Source: Phenylobacterium sp.
Lineage (GTDB): Bacteria; Pseudomonadota; Alphaproteobacteria; Caulobacterales; Caulobacteraceae
Length of the DNA: 34,058 nucleotides
NCBI RefSeq assembly: GCF_019636135.1
Contig: NZ_JAHBYD010000039.1
Location: 1 to 34,058, forward strand
Reading direction: 5' to 3'
The position numbers and the translations under genes were made by a program. The notes beneath the pieces were generated by a model, which did not search any database, was not told the origin of the DNA, and was given only the letters and a program-made list of their open reading frames with translations. Shown here piece by piece: positions 15,149 through 23,802 of this stretch; the stretch's first letter is position 1, and every line of letters begins with the position of its first letter.

Positions 15149-16044
15149 CGGGCTTGGGCCTTCCTCATCCGCATCAGCCCTTCCTGGGCCACCGAGGCCA
15201 CGAGGGTCCCGTCCTCGGTGTAGATCTCGCCGCGGATCAGGCCGCGGCCGTCCGAGGCCGAGGGGCTGTCGTGGACGTAGAGGTGCCACTGCGTGAAGTC
15301 GGTGGGCCGATGGAACCACATGGCGTGGTCCAGGCTGGCCGACTGGAAGCCCGGGGTCTGCCAGTGGACCGCATAGGGGCGCATCGCCGTCGACAGCAGG
15401 TTCATGTCGGACGCATAGGCCAGGATCACCTGGTGCATGTGCGGGTCGTCGCCGATGGGCGTGGCGCAGCGGAACCAGTTCTGCGAGACTGGCTCCTTGG
15501 GCTGGCCGTCGCGCCAGTAGGTGCGAGCGTCGGCCGAGCGCATCTCGATGGGCTGCGGCCGCGACATCCAGCGCTTCATCTCCTCGGGGGCGTCCTTCAT
15601 CGCCTCGCGCATGACCGTGATCTGGTCGGGCAGCTCCGACCAGTGCGGCCCGGCCGGCATCTGCGACTGGTGGCTGAAGCCCGCCTCAGGGTCCTTGAAC
15701 GAGGCGGCTAGGTTGAAGATCTGCTTGCCCCGCTGCACGGCGATGACGCGCCGGGTGGTGAAGCTGCCGCCGTCGCGGCTGCGGTCCACCTCGAAGACGA
15801 TCGGCGTGGTCGGGTCGCCCGGGCGGATGAAGTAGCAGTGCATGGAGTGGCAGACGCGGCTCTCCACCGTCTCGTAGGCGGCCAGCAGCGACTGGGCGAT
15901 CACCTGGCCGCCGAAGATCCGGCCCGGCCGGTTGTCGGGCGAGGTCCCGCGGAACAGGTTCTCCTCGATCCGCTCCAGTTGCAGCGTCTCGATCAGGGTC
16001 TCGTCTTGCGCGGCTTCGTCGGGCAGAGGGGGCGTTTCGCTCAT
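15145..16044 (-). CDS. tesB: Acyl-CoA thioesterase II (copy 1 of tandem pair)
   Basis: A 299-residue TesB-type thioesterase closely similar to the next gene. The same landmarks are present: RIFGGQVIAQSLLAAYETV, DGGSFTTRRV, IGDDPHMHQVILAYASDM, SLDHAMWFHRP and AQEGLMR. The middle (about 130-190) differs most from its paralogue and is where substrate preference would change. Long runs of identical DNA between the two copies suggest a fairly recent duplication or gene conversion. It is divergent from the membrane protein at 16123 across 78 bp. Confidence 0.93.
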   Translation of the reverse strand: MSETPPLPDEAAQDETLIETLQLERIEENLFRGTSPDNRPGRIFGGQVIAQSLLAAYETVESRVCHSMHCYFIRPGDPTTPIVFEVDRSRDGGSFTTRRVIAVQRGKQIFNLAASFKDPEAGFSHQSQMPAGPHWSELPDQITVMREAMKDAPEEMKRWMSRPQPIEMRSADARTYWRDGQPKEPVSQNWFRCATPIGDDPHMHQVILAYASDMNLLSTAMRPYAVHWQTPGFQSASLDHAMWFHRPTDFTQWHLYVHDSPSASDGRGLIRGEIYTEDGTLVASVAQEGLMRMRKAQAR

Positions 16045-16122
16045 GCGGCGCCGGATACGCGCGCAACCGTTCGCGGGCAAGGTGTTGCCTCGCAACCGCA
16101 ACCATCGTCATCCTCCGCGCGG

Positions 16123-16749
16123 ATGGACGACACCCGGGACAGCTTCGCCTCGGACAGCTTCACGCCCGTGTGGCGCTCGCCGCTGGCGCTGATGCTGCTC
16201 GCCTGGATGGGGCTGGCCGTCGCCGGGATCCTGGGCGCGTGGCGGATCATGGAGGCGGCGCCGCCGACGATCGCGCTGGGCGTCGGCGTGGGCCTCCTGC
16301 TGGTAGCGCCGGCGATGCTGCTGGTCTGGTCGTTCTGGGCGATGCTGCGCGACCCCGTCACCGGCTGGATCGCGCCGTCGGCGTTGCTGGCCTTCCTGGG
16401 CGGGATGATCCCCGCGTGGGAGCCGTTGCTGGACGCCGGCATCCGGCTGAACTTCGAGAGCCACCACGCGGCCTACGACGCCATCGTCGCCGACAGCCGC
16501 GCCGGGCGGCTGGTGAAGGCCGCGTCCTCGCCCGGCGGCTGGGTCGAGGAGGATCGCGACGGCCTGCGCTTCCGCTACCGCGGCGGCCGGCCCGAACGCA
16601 TCGACTTCATCTGGGCCCGCAACGCGTTCATGGAGGCCGGCGTCCGCTACAACGCCCGCCCCTGCCGCCCGACCCCGCACCTGAAGTGCCTGGCGGCGGG
16701 CCTGCCGCTCAGCGACGGCTACAGCCACTACGTCCTGCTGCGGCCTTGA
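16123..16749 (+). CDS. Membrane protein of unknown function
   Basis: A 208-residue protein with three hydrophobic segments (about 19-42, 49-74 and 83-99). A soluble domain of about 100 residues follows, with RLVKAASSPGGWVEEDRDG, FRYRGGRPERIDFIWARN and a cysteine pair in NARPCRPTPHLKCLAAGLP. I do not recognise a family. The soluble part would face the periplasm or cytoplasm depending on topology. It starts at ATG 16123 without a strong Shine-Dalgarno and ends 32 nt before trmD, where rimM would be expected in related operons. Confidence 0.7.
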   Translation: MDDTRDSFASDSFTPVWRSPLALMLLAWMGLAVAGILGAWRIMEAAPPTIALGVGVGLLLVAPAMLLVWSFWAMLRDPVTGWIAPSALLAFLGGMIPAWEPLLDAGIRLNFESHHAAYDAIVADSRAGRLVKAASSPGGWVEEDRDGLRFRYRGGRPERIDFIWARNAFMEAGVRYNARPCRPTPHLKCLAAGLPLSDGYSHYVLLRP

Positions 16750-16781
16750 CGGCGCGGCCCCGCCAGGGGCTTTGAGCGCCG

Positions 16782-17492
16782 ATGCCCTTCGACTGCACAG
16801 TCCTGACCATGTTCCCGGAGGCGTTTCCGGGGCCGCTGGGCGTTTCGCTCATCGGGACGGCGTGGCGGGATGCGGCGCTGTGGACGCTGGAAACGGTGGA
16901 CATCCGGGGGTTTTCCAAAGATAAGCGCGGCTTCCTCGACGACACCCCTGCGGGTGGCGGCCCTGGACAGGTGATGCGGGCGGACGTGATCGCCTCTGCG
17001 CTGGACAGCGTGGAGCGGCGCGGACGGCCGCTTTTGTACATGAGCGCGAGGGGCCGCCCTCTCACCCAGGCGCTCGTGAAGGAATGGGCTTCCGGGCCGG
17101 GACTGATCGTCCTGGCCGGGCGGTTCGAGGGGGTGGACCAGCGGGTGCTCGACGCCCGGGGGTTCGAGGAGGTCTCCGTCGGAGACGCGGTCCTGGCCGG
17201 TGGCGAGGCGGCGGCGATGGTGGCGATCGAGGCGTGCGTACGGCTCGTGCCCGGTGTGTTGGGCCAGGCCGAGAGCTTGAGCGAAGAGAGCTTCGAGGAC
17301 GGTCTCCTCGAACATCCGCAGTACACCAGGCCGCGGACGTTCGAAGGGCTCGACATCCCCGAGGTCCTGCTCTCCGGGCACCATGCGGAAATCCGCAAGT
17401 GGCGCCAGGCGATGCGGGAAGAGACGACGCGGGAGCGGCGCCCGGACCTGTGGGCCGCCAGGACCGCCAATCAACAGGCAAAGGGCGAATGA
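16782..17492 (+). CDS. trmD: tRNA (guanine-N1)-methyltransferase TrmD
   Basis: A 236-residue SPOUT methyltransferase: start FDCTVLTMFPEAFPGPLGVS, then DDTPAGGGPGQVMRADV, the knot with LLYMSARGRPLTQ and LAGRFEGVDQRVLD, and the C-terminal LLEHPQYTRP and VLLSGHHAEIRKWR. It adds a methyl group from S-adenosylmethionine to G37 next to the anticodon and so prevents frameshifts. It is followed by rplS 21 nt later, the usual order. The rpsP and rimM genes normally upstream are not here. Confidence 0.96.
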   Translation: MPFDCTVLTMFPEAFPGPLGVSLIGTAWRDAALWTLETVDIRGFSKDKRGFLDDTPAGGGPGQVMRADVIASALDSVERRGRPLLYMSARGRPLTQALVKEWASGPGLIVLAGRFEGVDQRVLDARGFEEVSVGDAVLAGGEAAAMVAIEACVRLVPGVLGQAESLSEESFEDGLLEHPQYTRPRTFEGLDIPEVLLSGHHAEIRKWRQAMREETTRERRPDLWAARTANQQAKGE

Positions 17493-17513
17493 AGCCCGGT
17501 AAGGAATGAACCG

Positions 17514-17918
17514 ATGAACGTGATCGAACAACTGCGCAAGGAAGAGGCCGACCGCCTCCTGGCGACCCGCAAGGTCCCCGAGTTCCGCCCCGGCGACACG
17601 GTGCGCGTGAACGTCCGCATCAAGGAAGGCGAGCGCGAGCGCGTCCAGGCCTACGAGGGCGTCTGCATCGCCCGCGGCGGCCAGGGGATCGACGAGAGCT
17701 TCACCGTCCGCAAGATTTCCTTCGGCGAAGGCGTGGAGCGCGTGTTCCCGATCCTGTCGCCGATGATCGAGAGCATCGAAGTGAAGCGCCGCGGCGTCGT
17801 CCGCCGCGCCAAGCTCTACTACCTGCGCGACCGCCGCGGGAAGTCGGCCCGCATCGCCGAGCGCCAGGTGAGCGCCCGCACCACCGAAGCGGCGACGACC
17901 GAGGAGTCGGAGGCCTAG
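17514..17918 (+). CDS. rplS: 50S ribosomal protein L19
   Basis: A 134-residue L19 with the conserved core FRPGDTVRVNVRIKEGERER, VQAYEGVCIARGG, SFTVRKISFGEGVERVFPIL and RRAKLYYLRDRRGKSARI. It sits at the 30S-50S interface. The last 20 residues are a Thr/Glu/Ala tail, common in alphaproteobacteria. TAAGGA precedes the ATG. It is co-transcribed with trmD and followed by a strong terminator. Confidence 0.97.
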   Translation: MNVIEQLRKEEADRLLATRKVPEFRPGDTVRVNVRIKEGERERVQAYEGVCIARGGQGIDESFTVRKISFGEGVERVFPILSPMIESIEVKRRGVVRRAKLYYLRDRRGKSARIAERQVSARTTEAATTEESEA

Positions 17919-17945
17919 GCGCTTCCAGGATCTGCGGATTCGAGG

Positions 17946-17975
17946 CGGCGGCCGGAGCGATCCGGCCGCCGTTTT
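17946..17975 (+). terminator. Rho-independent terminator after rplS
   Basis: CGGCGGCCGGA and TCCGGCCGCCG form a perfect 11-bp stem with a GCGA (GNRA) loop followed by TTTT. It starts 28 nt after the rplS stop. It is the clearest terminator in the window and ends the trmD-rplS unit. Confidence 0.92.
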
Positions 17976-18002
17976 CGTTCCCTCCCCGTCTTAGGCCGGG
18001 CC

Positions 18003-18063
18003 ATCGCCTATGGGTCCAGGCGGCCGGAAGGCCCTGGGTCAAACCGCGGAGATCGCGGAGATG
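18003..18063. repeat. Second copy of the palindrome arm found at 5263
   Basis: ATCGCCTATGGGTCC, then GGCCGGAAGGCC, then TCAAACCGCGGAGATCGCGG match the left arm of the 5235-5449 palindrome in the same order with scattered changes. Only one arm is present here, so this is a solo copy. It lies between the rplS terminator and the DUF4304 gene. Confidence 0.7.
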
Positions 18064-18154
18064 CTGGCCACCGCGCTGCGGCGCGGGCGGTCAAAAAGTA
18101 TGAGGCCACTGGTGTGAAGACCCGGCCGATCTTCTACGATCCAAAGCCGTTCAT

Positions 18155-18733
18155 ATGACCCGCCTGTCCTACACCAAGGCGATCGATCGCGCGCTCGAGC
18201 CGCTCGGATTCGAACGCAGCGGGAAGGATTGGATTCGTACGCGCGGGGACATCTGGGACTGCGTCAATCTGCAGAAGAGTTGGGTGGATGGGTCCGTGAC
18301 GGTGAACCTGTATGCGAAGGACCTCGAAACCGAGAGGATCCTGAAGTCCATCGCGTGCGAGACGGTGCTCGGCATCCGCTTGTTCGGTGAGCGAATAGGC
18401 ACGCTGATCGACGGCCACGATCGATGGTGGAAGAACGATCCGAACGGCCCGGCAGAACTCGCCAAGGCGGTGCGTGAACACGGCATCCCATGGTTCGACC
18501 GGGTTCGCACGCTCGAGGATCAAGCCACCCACTGGTACTATCGCACCGCCACTGCGCAGCCTTGGCGCAAGCCCAACCTGCCGGCGCTCGCAGTGACGCT
18601 CTACAGATTGGGGCAAGCTGAAGAGGCCCTGGCGCTGTTCGAAGCGCCCGTGCCGAAGACCGCGATCGCCACCTTGGTGACCGAGGGGCGGTGCGTGCAG
18701 CGTTGGCTGAAGGAGCGGGTCGGCGAAGCCTAG
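18155..18733 (+). CDS. DUF4304-like protein
   Basis: A 192-residue cytoplasmic protein. The N-terminal part matches the DUF4304 pattern: an ALEPLGFERSGKDWIRTRGD start, then DCVNLQKSWVDGSVTVNLYA. The rest is mixed helix, with ALAVTLYRLGQAEEALALFE resembling a single TPR-like hairpin. Function is unknown; the family is often found in accessory regions near toxin/immunity genes. Codon use is less strictly GC-ending than in trmD-rplS, in keeping with acquisition. The stop is part of a strong hairpin. Confidence 0.75.
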   Translation: MTRLSYTKAIDRALEPLGFERSGKDWIRTRGDIWDCVNLQKSWVDGSVTVNLYAKDLETERILKSIACETVLGIRLFGERIGTLIDGHDRWWKNDPNGPAELAKAVREHGIPWFDRVRTLEDQATHWYYRTATAQPWRKPNLPALAVTLYRLGQAEEALALFEAPVPKTAIATLVTEGRCVQRWLKERVGEA

Positions 18734-18768
18734 AGCCTTCGGCGGTTCGCTTGAACCGTCGAAGGCTC
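18733..18768 (+). terminator. 16-bp hairpin overlapping the DUF4304 stop
   Basis: GAGCCTTCGGCGGTTC and GAACCGTCGAAGGCTC pair along 16 bp with one mismatch and a GCTT loop. It starts at the last base of the TAG stop. The T-rich stretch after it (ATCTTTGCTT) is weak but fits a terminator. Confidence 0.72.
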
Positions 18769-18787
18769 AAGATCTTTGCTTAAGAGT

Positions 18788-18836
18788 AGACCATTCGGCT
18801 TCCCGACCTCGGACCAACCTCAGCGCCGAATGGTCT
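18788..18836 (-). terminator. 12-bp inverted repeat at the end of the sulfotransferase gene
   Basis: AGACCATTCGGC (18788-18799) and GCCGAATGGTCT (18825-18836) are perfect complements with a 25-nt loop. The right arm overlaps the stop codon of the minus-strand gene. It may be a terminator or the edge of an insertion. Confidence 0.5.
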
Positions 18837-19455
18837 AGAGCACGATCAGGTCGCCGTAGACTTCGCGTTCCCGGGCCGCCCACTGGGGGTTGGCGGCGTA
18901 GAGGCCGGCGAGCTCGGCGGGCGTGAAGTGGAAGGAGAGCTCCTTCACGTAGTCGAGCGTCGTCGGGTTCACGATCTTCTTCAGCTTGTGCGCGGCGGTG
19001 CGCACGCGGGGGCCCAGCAGGCCTTCGAAGCGGTCGACGAAGTCCTCGGCCAGGTGCTCCAGGCGGACCCAGCCGTCGATGCGGTGGGTGTCGAGCCGGC
19101 CCACCACCGCGTCGGCGCGGCCGACCGAGCCGTCGCGCTCGTAGAACTCGCCGCGGCAGATCATGTCGCGGGTGGCGACCCGGTGCGGCGGGCGGGAGGC
19201 TTCGTAATGCACGCGGCTGAGGATCCACCAGGGCAGGCGCCGGAAGCCGGAGAACACGACCTTGCCGGCGGGATCGAAGCTGCGCTCGGCTTCGGCGCGC
19301 TCGGTCACCGACTGGTGCCAGCGGTGGTCGTCGGCGCCGCGGCGGTCGAAGACGACGTCCTCGCGGCCGCGGGCCGCGTCACGGATCGCGGCCTCGACGG
19401 CGTGGCCGCCGGTCTTGGGGAAATGCGTCCAGACGAACTCCCGCCCGACGATCAC
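18835..19455 (-). CDS. Sulfotransferase-family protein
   Basis: A 206-residue protein. The N-terminal FVWTHFPKTGGHAVEAAIRD carries the PKTGG loop that binds the 5'-phosphosulfate of PAPS in carbohydrate and Stf0-like sulfotransferases. VVFSGFRRLPWWILSRVHYE follows at the expected distance and could be the 3'-phosphate-binding region. It would move sulfate to a sugar, lipid or protein. It is shorter than many members, so the acceptor side may be reduced. The start is GTG at 19455, without a clear Shine-Dalgarno. It follows a LysR gene by 37 nt on the same strand. Confidence 0.78.
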   Translation of the reverse strand: MIVGREFVWTHFPKTGGHAVEAAIRDAARGREDVVFDRRGADDHRWHQSVTERAEAERSFDPAGKVVFSGFRRLPWWILSRVHYEASRPPHRVATRDMICRGEFYERDGSVGRADAVVGRLDTHRIDGWVRLEHLAEDFVDRFEGLLGPRVRTAAHKLKKIVNPTTLDYVKELSFHFTPAELAGLYAANPQWAAREREVYGDLIVL

Positions 19456-19492
19456 GCCACGCCACCCACTACTCGTTCATCCTGGCGGGACG

Positions 19493-20473
19493 CTAGAGTC
19501 GGACGGCCGACACGGGTACCGGGCGCCGTTCGCGCGGGGCGTTCGATGGCGTCGAACGATCGGGCTGGCCCGCGATGAGCGCCAGGACGTCCGGCCGGCG
19601 CACGAACTCGGCGAACGCGCGCAACGGGCCGGTCATGTTGCGCCGGCTCGGATAATACAGGTGCCAGCCTTCGAACGGCAGCGCGTAGGATTCGAGCACC
19701 AGCTTGAGCCGCCCGGCCTCGATGTGCGGGCGGGCGTGGGCCTCGTTGGTGTAGGCGACGCCCACCCCGTCCAGGGCGGCGCGCAGGACGACGTCCATGG
19801 AGTCGGTGGCGATGGCGGCGGGCACCATGACGTCGCTGCGGCGGCCGTCGATCCGGAATTCCCACCGGTAGGCCGCGCCCGAGGAGAAGCGGAACTGTAT
19901 GCACTTGTGGCGGGCGAGGTCGGCGGGCGTGCGCGGGGCGCCATGGCGGCGCAGGTACTCGGGCGAAGCGACCGCGACCTGGCGGCCGGGCGGGCTCAGC
20001 CGCACCGTGATCATGTCCTGCGGGATGAGCGCGAGGCCGCGGACGCCCGCGTCCTCGCCCAGGGCGAGGTCGCCGGTCTCGTTGTCGACCACGGCCTCCA
20101 GGGACACCTCCGGATAGGCGGCGGCGAAGGGGGCCAGGATGCGGGCGACCACCATCTCGAGCCCCATGCTGGAGACGGAGAGGCGCAGGCGCCCGCGCGG
20201 CTCGTCGCGGAAGTCGTCGAGGGACGAGAGCGCCTCGGTGAGCTCGCCCAGGATCGGCCGCACGCGGGTCAGCAGCCGCTCGCCGGCCTCGGTCAGGGTG
20301 ACGCTGCGGGTCGTGCGGTTGAGGAGCCGCAGTTGCAGTTCGTCCTCCAGCGCCTTCACGGCGTGGCTGACGGTGGAGGTGGTGCGCCCCAGGGCGGCGG
20401 CGGCGCGCGCGAAGCTGCCCCGCTCGGCGACGGCGATGAAGGTCGACAGACGGGAAAGGTCGGCGGTGCGCAT
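19493..20473 (-). CDS. LysR-family transcriptional regulator
   Basis: A 326-residue regulator. The N-terminal winged helix-turn-helix is at about 5-65: TFIAVAERGSFARAAAALGR, then TVSHAVKALEDELQLRLLNR. The effector domain follows, with GRLRLSVSSMG and PFEGWHLYYPSRR. It binds DNA as a tetramer and responds to a small molecule. LysR proteins usually control a divergent gene, but the gene to its right is another LysR on the same strand, so its target is not obvious. The last 20 residues are basic and likely unstructured. Confidence 0.92.
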   Translation of the reverse strand: MRTADLSRLSTFIAVAERGSFARAAAALGRTTSTVSHAVKALEDELQLRLLNRTTRSVTLTEAGERLLTRVRPILGELTEALSSLDDFRDEPRGRLRLSVSSMGLEMVVARILAPFAAAYPEVSLEAVVDNETGDLALGEDAGVRGLALIPQDMITVRLSPPGRQVAVASPEYLRRHGAPRTPADLARHKCIQFRFSSGAAYRWEFRIDGRRSDVMVPAAIATDSMDVVLRAALDGVGVAYTNEAHARPHIEAGRLKLVLESYALPFEGWHLYYPSRRNMTGPLRAFAEFVRRPDVLALIAGQPDRSTPSNAPRERRPVPVSAVRL

Positions 20474-20567
20474 GGCCTTGTCCGGCGATCCCGCGGCAGC
20501 AGCGTCCCCACGAGCGCGCTCAACCTTTAGACGCGATGTGTGCCAGGCGTGTTGCAGACCGCCGTTC

Positions 20568-21467
20568 TCAGCCCCCCTCTGCGGCGTATTCGGCCAATTC
20601 CTTCGCGAGATGATCGAACATCAGGCGCATGCGCGGGCTGCCGCGCAGGGTCTCGTGCATGCAGATCCAGATATCGAGCTTGAACGAGAAGAGGTCGGCC
20701 ATCACCGGCGTCAGGCCGAAGCGCCGGCCGATCTGCTTCTGGCAGGCCCCGATGCCGAAGCCGGCCTTGAGCGCGGCGAGCTGGGCCACGTCGTTGTCGG
20801 TGCGGAGCGCGAAGATGTCCCGGGTGATCGGCCGGCCGACCGAGAGGTCGCCCACCATCGCCGGGAAGTCGCGGTCGAAGCCGATGAGGCTGTGCCCCTC
20901 CAGCTCGTCGAAGTCGGTCGGCGTCCCCTTGCGTTCCAGGTACTCGGGCGTGGCGTAGAAGCCGATGGTGAGGTCGCCCACCTTCTTCGCCACCAGGCTG
21001 TTCTGGGTCGGGCGGCTCATGCGCACGGCGACGTCGGCGTCGCGCCGCGTCAGGTCCTCGTTCTTGTTGGAGAGCACCAGCTCGACGTCGATGCCCGGAT
21101 GGGCCGCGCGGAAGCGGGTGAGCATCGCCGGCAGCACCTCGATGCCGATGACGTCGCTGGCGGCCACGCGCACCACGCCGCCCTCGCCGCTGGCCACGCC
21201 GGTGGCGTCGCGCGCCGCGGCCTCGGCGGCGGCCGACATGTCGGCCAGGTGCGGGCGGAAGGCCAGCGCCAGGTCTGTGGCCACGAGGCCCCGCGGGCTG
21301 CGCAGGAACAGCGGCGCGCCGAGCTGGCGTTCGAGCTGGTCGATATGGCGGCCCAGCGTGGGCTGGGTGAGGCGGCGGATGCGGGCGGCGGCGGAGAAGC
21401 TCCCGGCCTCCAGCACCGCGTGCAGGCTCTGCAGGAGATCCCAGTCGAGGCTTCCAGGCATGCGCAT
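20568..21467 (-). CDS. LysR-family transcriptional regulator
   Basis: A 299-residue regulator with the N-terminal helix-turn-helix SLHAVLEAGSFSAAARIRRL, TQPTLGRHIDQLERQLGAPL and an effector domain (VRVAASDVIGIEVLPAMLTR). ATG 21467 is used; a second ATG lies two codons on, and the ribosome-binding site is weak. The long upstream open frame is antisense to the reductase. It is divergent from the reductase gene at 21552 with 84 bp between, the textbook arrangement for LysR control of that gene. Confidence 0.92.
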   Translation of the reverse strand: MRMPGSLDWDLLQSLHAVLEAGSFSAAARIRRLTQPTLGRHIDQLERQLGAPLFLRSPRGLVATDLALAFRPHLADMSAAAEAAARDATGVASGEGGVVRVAASDVIGIEVLPAMLTRFRAAHPGIDVELVLSNKNEDLTRRDADVAVRMSRPTQNSLVAKKVGDLTIGFYATPEYLERKGTPTDFDELEGHSLIGFDRDFPAMVGDLSVGRPITRDIFALRTDNDVAQLAALKAGFGIGACQKQIGRRFGLTPVMADLFSFKLDIWICMHETLRGSPRMRLMFDHLAKELAEYAAEGG

Positions 21468-21551
21468 ATGAATATCCGTTCTGCCGCAAACGGCAATTCC
21501 GTTCATCGGGCCGCCGCCCCAGCCTTGCGCGCAGCAAAGGGGGAGGCTCCC

Positions 21552-22514
21552 ATGGCCCAGAGACAGGCTCTCGTGATCGGCGCGACCGGCGGCGTCGGCG
21601 GCGCGGTCGCCGACCGGCTGCTGGCGGACGGCTGGCGGGTCCGCGCGCTGAACCGCGATCCTGAGAGCGCCGGGCGACGCTCGGGCCGCACCGGCCTCGA
21701 GTGGGTCAAGGGCGACGCCATGGTCGCGGGCGAGGTGGTCGCGGCGGCCGAGGGCTGCGGGATCGTCGTCCATGGGGCCAACCCGCCGGGCTACAGGAAC
21801 TGGGCCGGCCTGCAGTTGCCGATGCTGTCGAGCACGATCGCGGCGGCGAAGGCGAGCGGGGCGCGGATCCTGTTTCCCGGGACCGTCTACAACTACGGCG
21901 AGGACGCCTTCCCGCGGATCGACGAACGGTCGGAGCAGAACCCGGCGACGCGGAAGGGCCGCATCCGCGTGGCGATGGAGGCGCTGCTGCGCCAGTCGGG
22001 CGCGCCGGTGCTGATCGTGCGCACCGGTGACTTCTTCGGTCCGAAGCCGGGCGCCAACTGGCTGTCGCAGGGGCTGGTGAAGCCCGGCAGGCCGCTGGCG
22101 TCGGTGATGTACCCGGGTCCGCTCGACGTGGCGCACGCCTGGGCCTATCTGCCCGACGTGGCCGAGACCTTCGTGCGCCTGCTGGCCGCCGACCTCGCGG
22201 ACTTCGAGGTCTTCCAGATGCAGGGCCAGGAGGTGGACGGCCACCAACTGGTCGCGGGGCTGGAGGCGGCGGCCGGCCGCAAGCTCGCCGTCAGCCGCCT
22301 GCCGTGGCTGGGCCTGCACATGGCCGCGCCGTTCAACGAGAGCTTCCGGGAGATGCTGGAGATGCGCTACCTCTGGGAGCGCCCGGTGCTGCTGGACAAC
22401 GCCAGGCTCGTGGCGCGCCTCGGCGCCGAGCCCCGCACGCCTCTGGTCGAGGCCCTGCGCGCCACGCTCGCGGGGCAAGGCTCGCTGCCGGCGGCGGTCG
22501 CGGCGGCCGCGTAA
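21552..22514 (+). CDS. NAD(P)-dependent epimerase/reductase (extended SDR)
   Basis: A 320-residue Rossmann-fold protein. The dinucleotide-binding loop is VIGATGGVGGAVADRLL (Gly-rich, residues 8-24). Later come VVHGANPPGYRNW, ILFPGTVYNYGED (with the Tyr region of extended SDRs) and LIVRTGDFFGP. It probably reduces or isomerises a sugar or small carbonyl compound; the substrate is unknown. GGGGGAGG precedes the ATG. It is divergent from a LysR gene that likely controls it. Confidence 0.9.
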   Translation: MAQRQALVIGATGGVGGAVADRLLADGWRVRALNRDPESAGRRSGRTGLEWVKGDAMVAGEVVAAAEGCGIVVHGANPPGYRNWAGLQLPMLSSTIAAAKASGARILFPGTVYNYGEDAFPRIDERSEQNPATRKGRIRVAMEALLRQSGAPVLIVRTGDFFGPKPGANWLSQGLVKPGRPLASVMYPGPLDVAHAWAYLPDVAETFVRLLAADLADFEVFQMQGQEVDGHQLVAGLEAAAGRKLAVSRLPWLGLHMAAPFNESFREMLEMRYLWERPVLLDNARLVARLGAEPRTPLVEALRATLAGQGSLPAAVAAAA

Positions 22515-22530
22515 CACCCTCCCCCTGAAC

Positions 22531-22560
22531 GTCATGGCCCGGCTTGTCCGGGCCACCCAT
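22531..22560. repeat. REP copy at the left edge of the Rhs island
   Basis: GTCATGGCCCGG, CTTGT, CCGGGCCACCCA form a compact palindrome. It is a relative of the unit at 28711 and an inverted match to 25142-25168, so the Rhs island is bracketed by opposed REP copies. Confidence 0.7.
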
Positions 22561-22581
22561 TGGGCTGTGAGGTCGTGATGA

Positions 22582-23799
22582 TCCGCGGCTGCGACGCTGC
22601 GCCCGTCCTGCAACGCACAGCCCAACCCCTCGGGCTACGACGGAGCCGGCAACCTGACCTCGGACGGGACGCGGAGCTTCACCTACGACGTGCTGAACCG
22701 GCTCAGGTCGGTGTCGGGCGGGCCGGCGTCGATCGCGCTGGACTACGACCCCTTCGGTCGGCTGGCGAGCTACGCGACGGGCGGGACGACCACCCACCTG
22801 CGCTACGCTGGCCCCAACCTGGCGGCGGAGTACGAGGGTTCCAGCAGCAACCACCTGCGCAGCTACCTGAGCGGCGGCGTGGACCAGTGGTGGCTGTGGC
22901 TGGAGGGGTCGGGCGCGGGCGTGGGCCAGCCAAGGTGGTTCCAGCAGGACCGGCTGGGCTCGGTGACCGGGGTGTCGGACGCCGGCGGAAACGTCACACC
23001 CATGACCTACGGCCCTTATGGCGAGCCCCAGTCCTGGGCCGGATCACGCTTCCGGTATACCGGCCAGATGGCGATCCCGGAGGCCCAGATCTACCACTAC
23101 AGGGCGCGGGCGTATGATCCTGTCATGGGACGGTTCCTCCAGACCGACCCCATCGGATACGACGACGGGCCGAACATCTATGCGTATGTGAAGGGTGATC
23201 CCATCAACGGAGTCGACCCCAGCGGCCTGAGCGGCGGCTCGCGCGGAAGTTGCCAAGATCAGATGCAGGAGGATCCACACTGTCGGACGGACAGTGGATA
23301 CACTGAGGTCCGCGAACTGGTTGTCACCGCTGAACGACGAGGAGGGGATCCGCCCCCCATGGATCCCCGGGATTTTCCGGACTTCGATCGTGGCGAGAAC
23401 CCATTCCTCGAGCTTCAGGGGTCCGAACAAACACAGGTAGCGGTGGTGCCAGCCATTGTTGCAGGGGGGGCGATAGGCCTGCGAGCGTGTCTCCAGCTAC
23501 CTCCCTGCGCTCGGGCAATCGCAGCAGGAACGGCGGTTGTGGTCGGAGGCGTTGTCAAATGGTGGGTTGAGAATCGTGCCAACGATTTGCCTGTCCGGGG
23601 ACCGCCTAATACTGAAGGCAGCAGAGATGATGGAAACGGTAGAGGCCAGATACGGGTCTACGGTCCAGATGGCAGGGCGGTGAAAGACTTTGACTTTGGT
23701 CATGATCATACAGATGTCGGAGACCCTCATGCACATGATTGGGATTGGAGCAAAGAACGTCCCAGGGGTGAGCCCCGCCCCCTGAAAACGGATGAGTGA
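22582..23799 (+). pseudogene. Rhs C-terminal tip with toxin-like end, 5'-truncated
   Basis: Open from 22582 (after stops at 22576 and 22579), with Rhs repeats from about 22627. YD-repeat units (GYDGAGNLTSDGT, FTYDVLNRLRSV, LDYDPFGRLASY) lead to the Rhs core end: YHYRARAYDPVMGRFLQTDP, IGYDDGPNIYAYVKGDP and VDPSGL, the normal boundary of the variable tip. The tip is about 190 residues: VRELVVTAERR, a hydrophobic pre-toxin stretch (QVAVVPAIVAGGAIGL, IAAGTAVVVGGVVKWW), then GQIRVYGPDGRAVKDFDFGH, DHTDVGDPHAHDWDW. The His/Asp-rich end looks catalytic; it may be the polymorphic-toxin type 24 class, from memory only. The front of the Rhs protein, with any export signal, is missing. GTG 22690 could still give 369 residues. 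Confidence 0.78.
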
Positions 23800-23802
23800 C
23801 CG

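Noticed and set aside
21468..22625. Upstream extension of the second LysR frame
   Set aside because: It is antisense to the reductase gene; LysR proteins begin at the helix-turn-helix seen from 21467.
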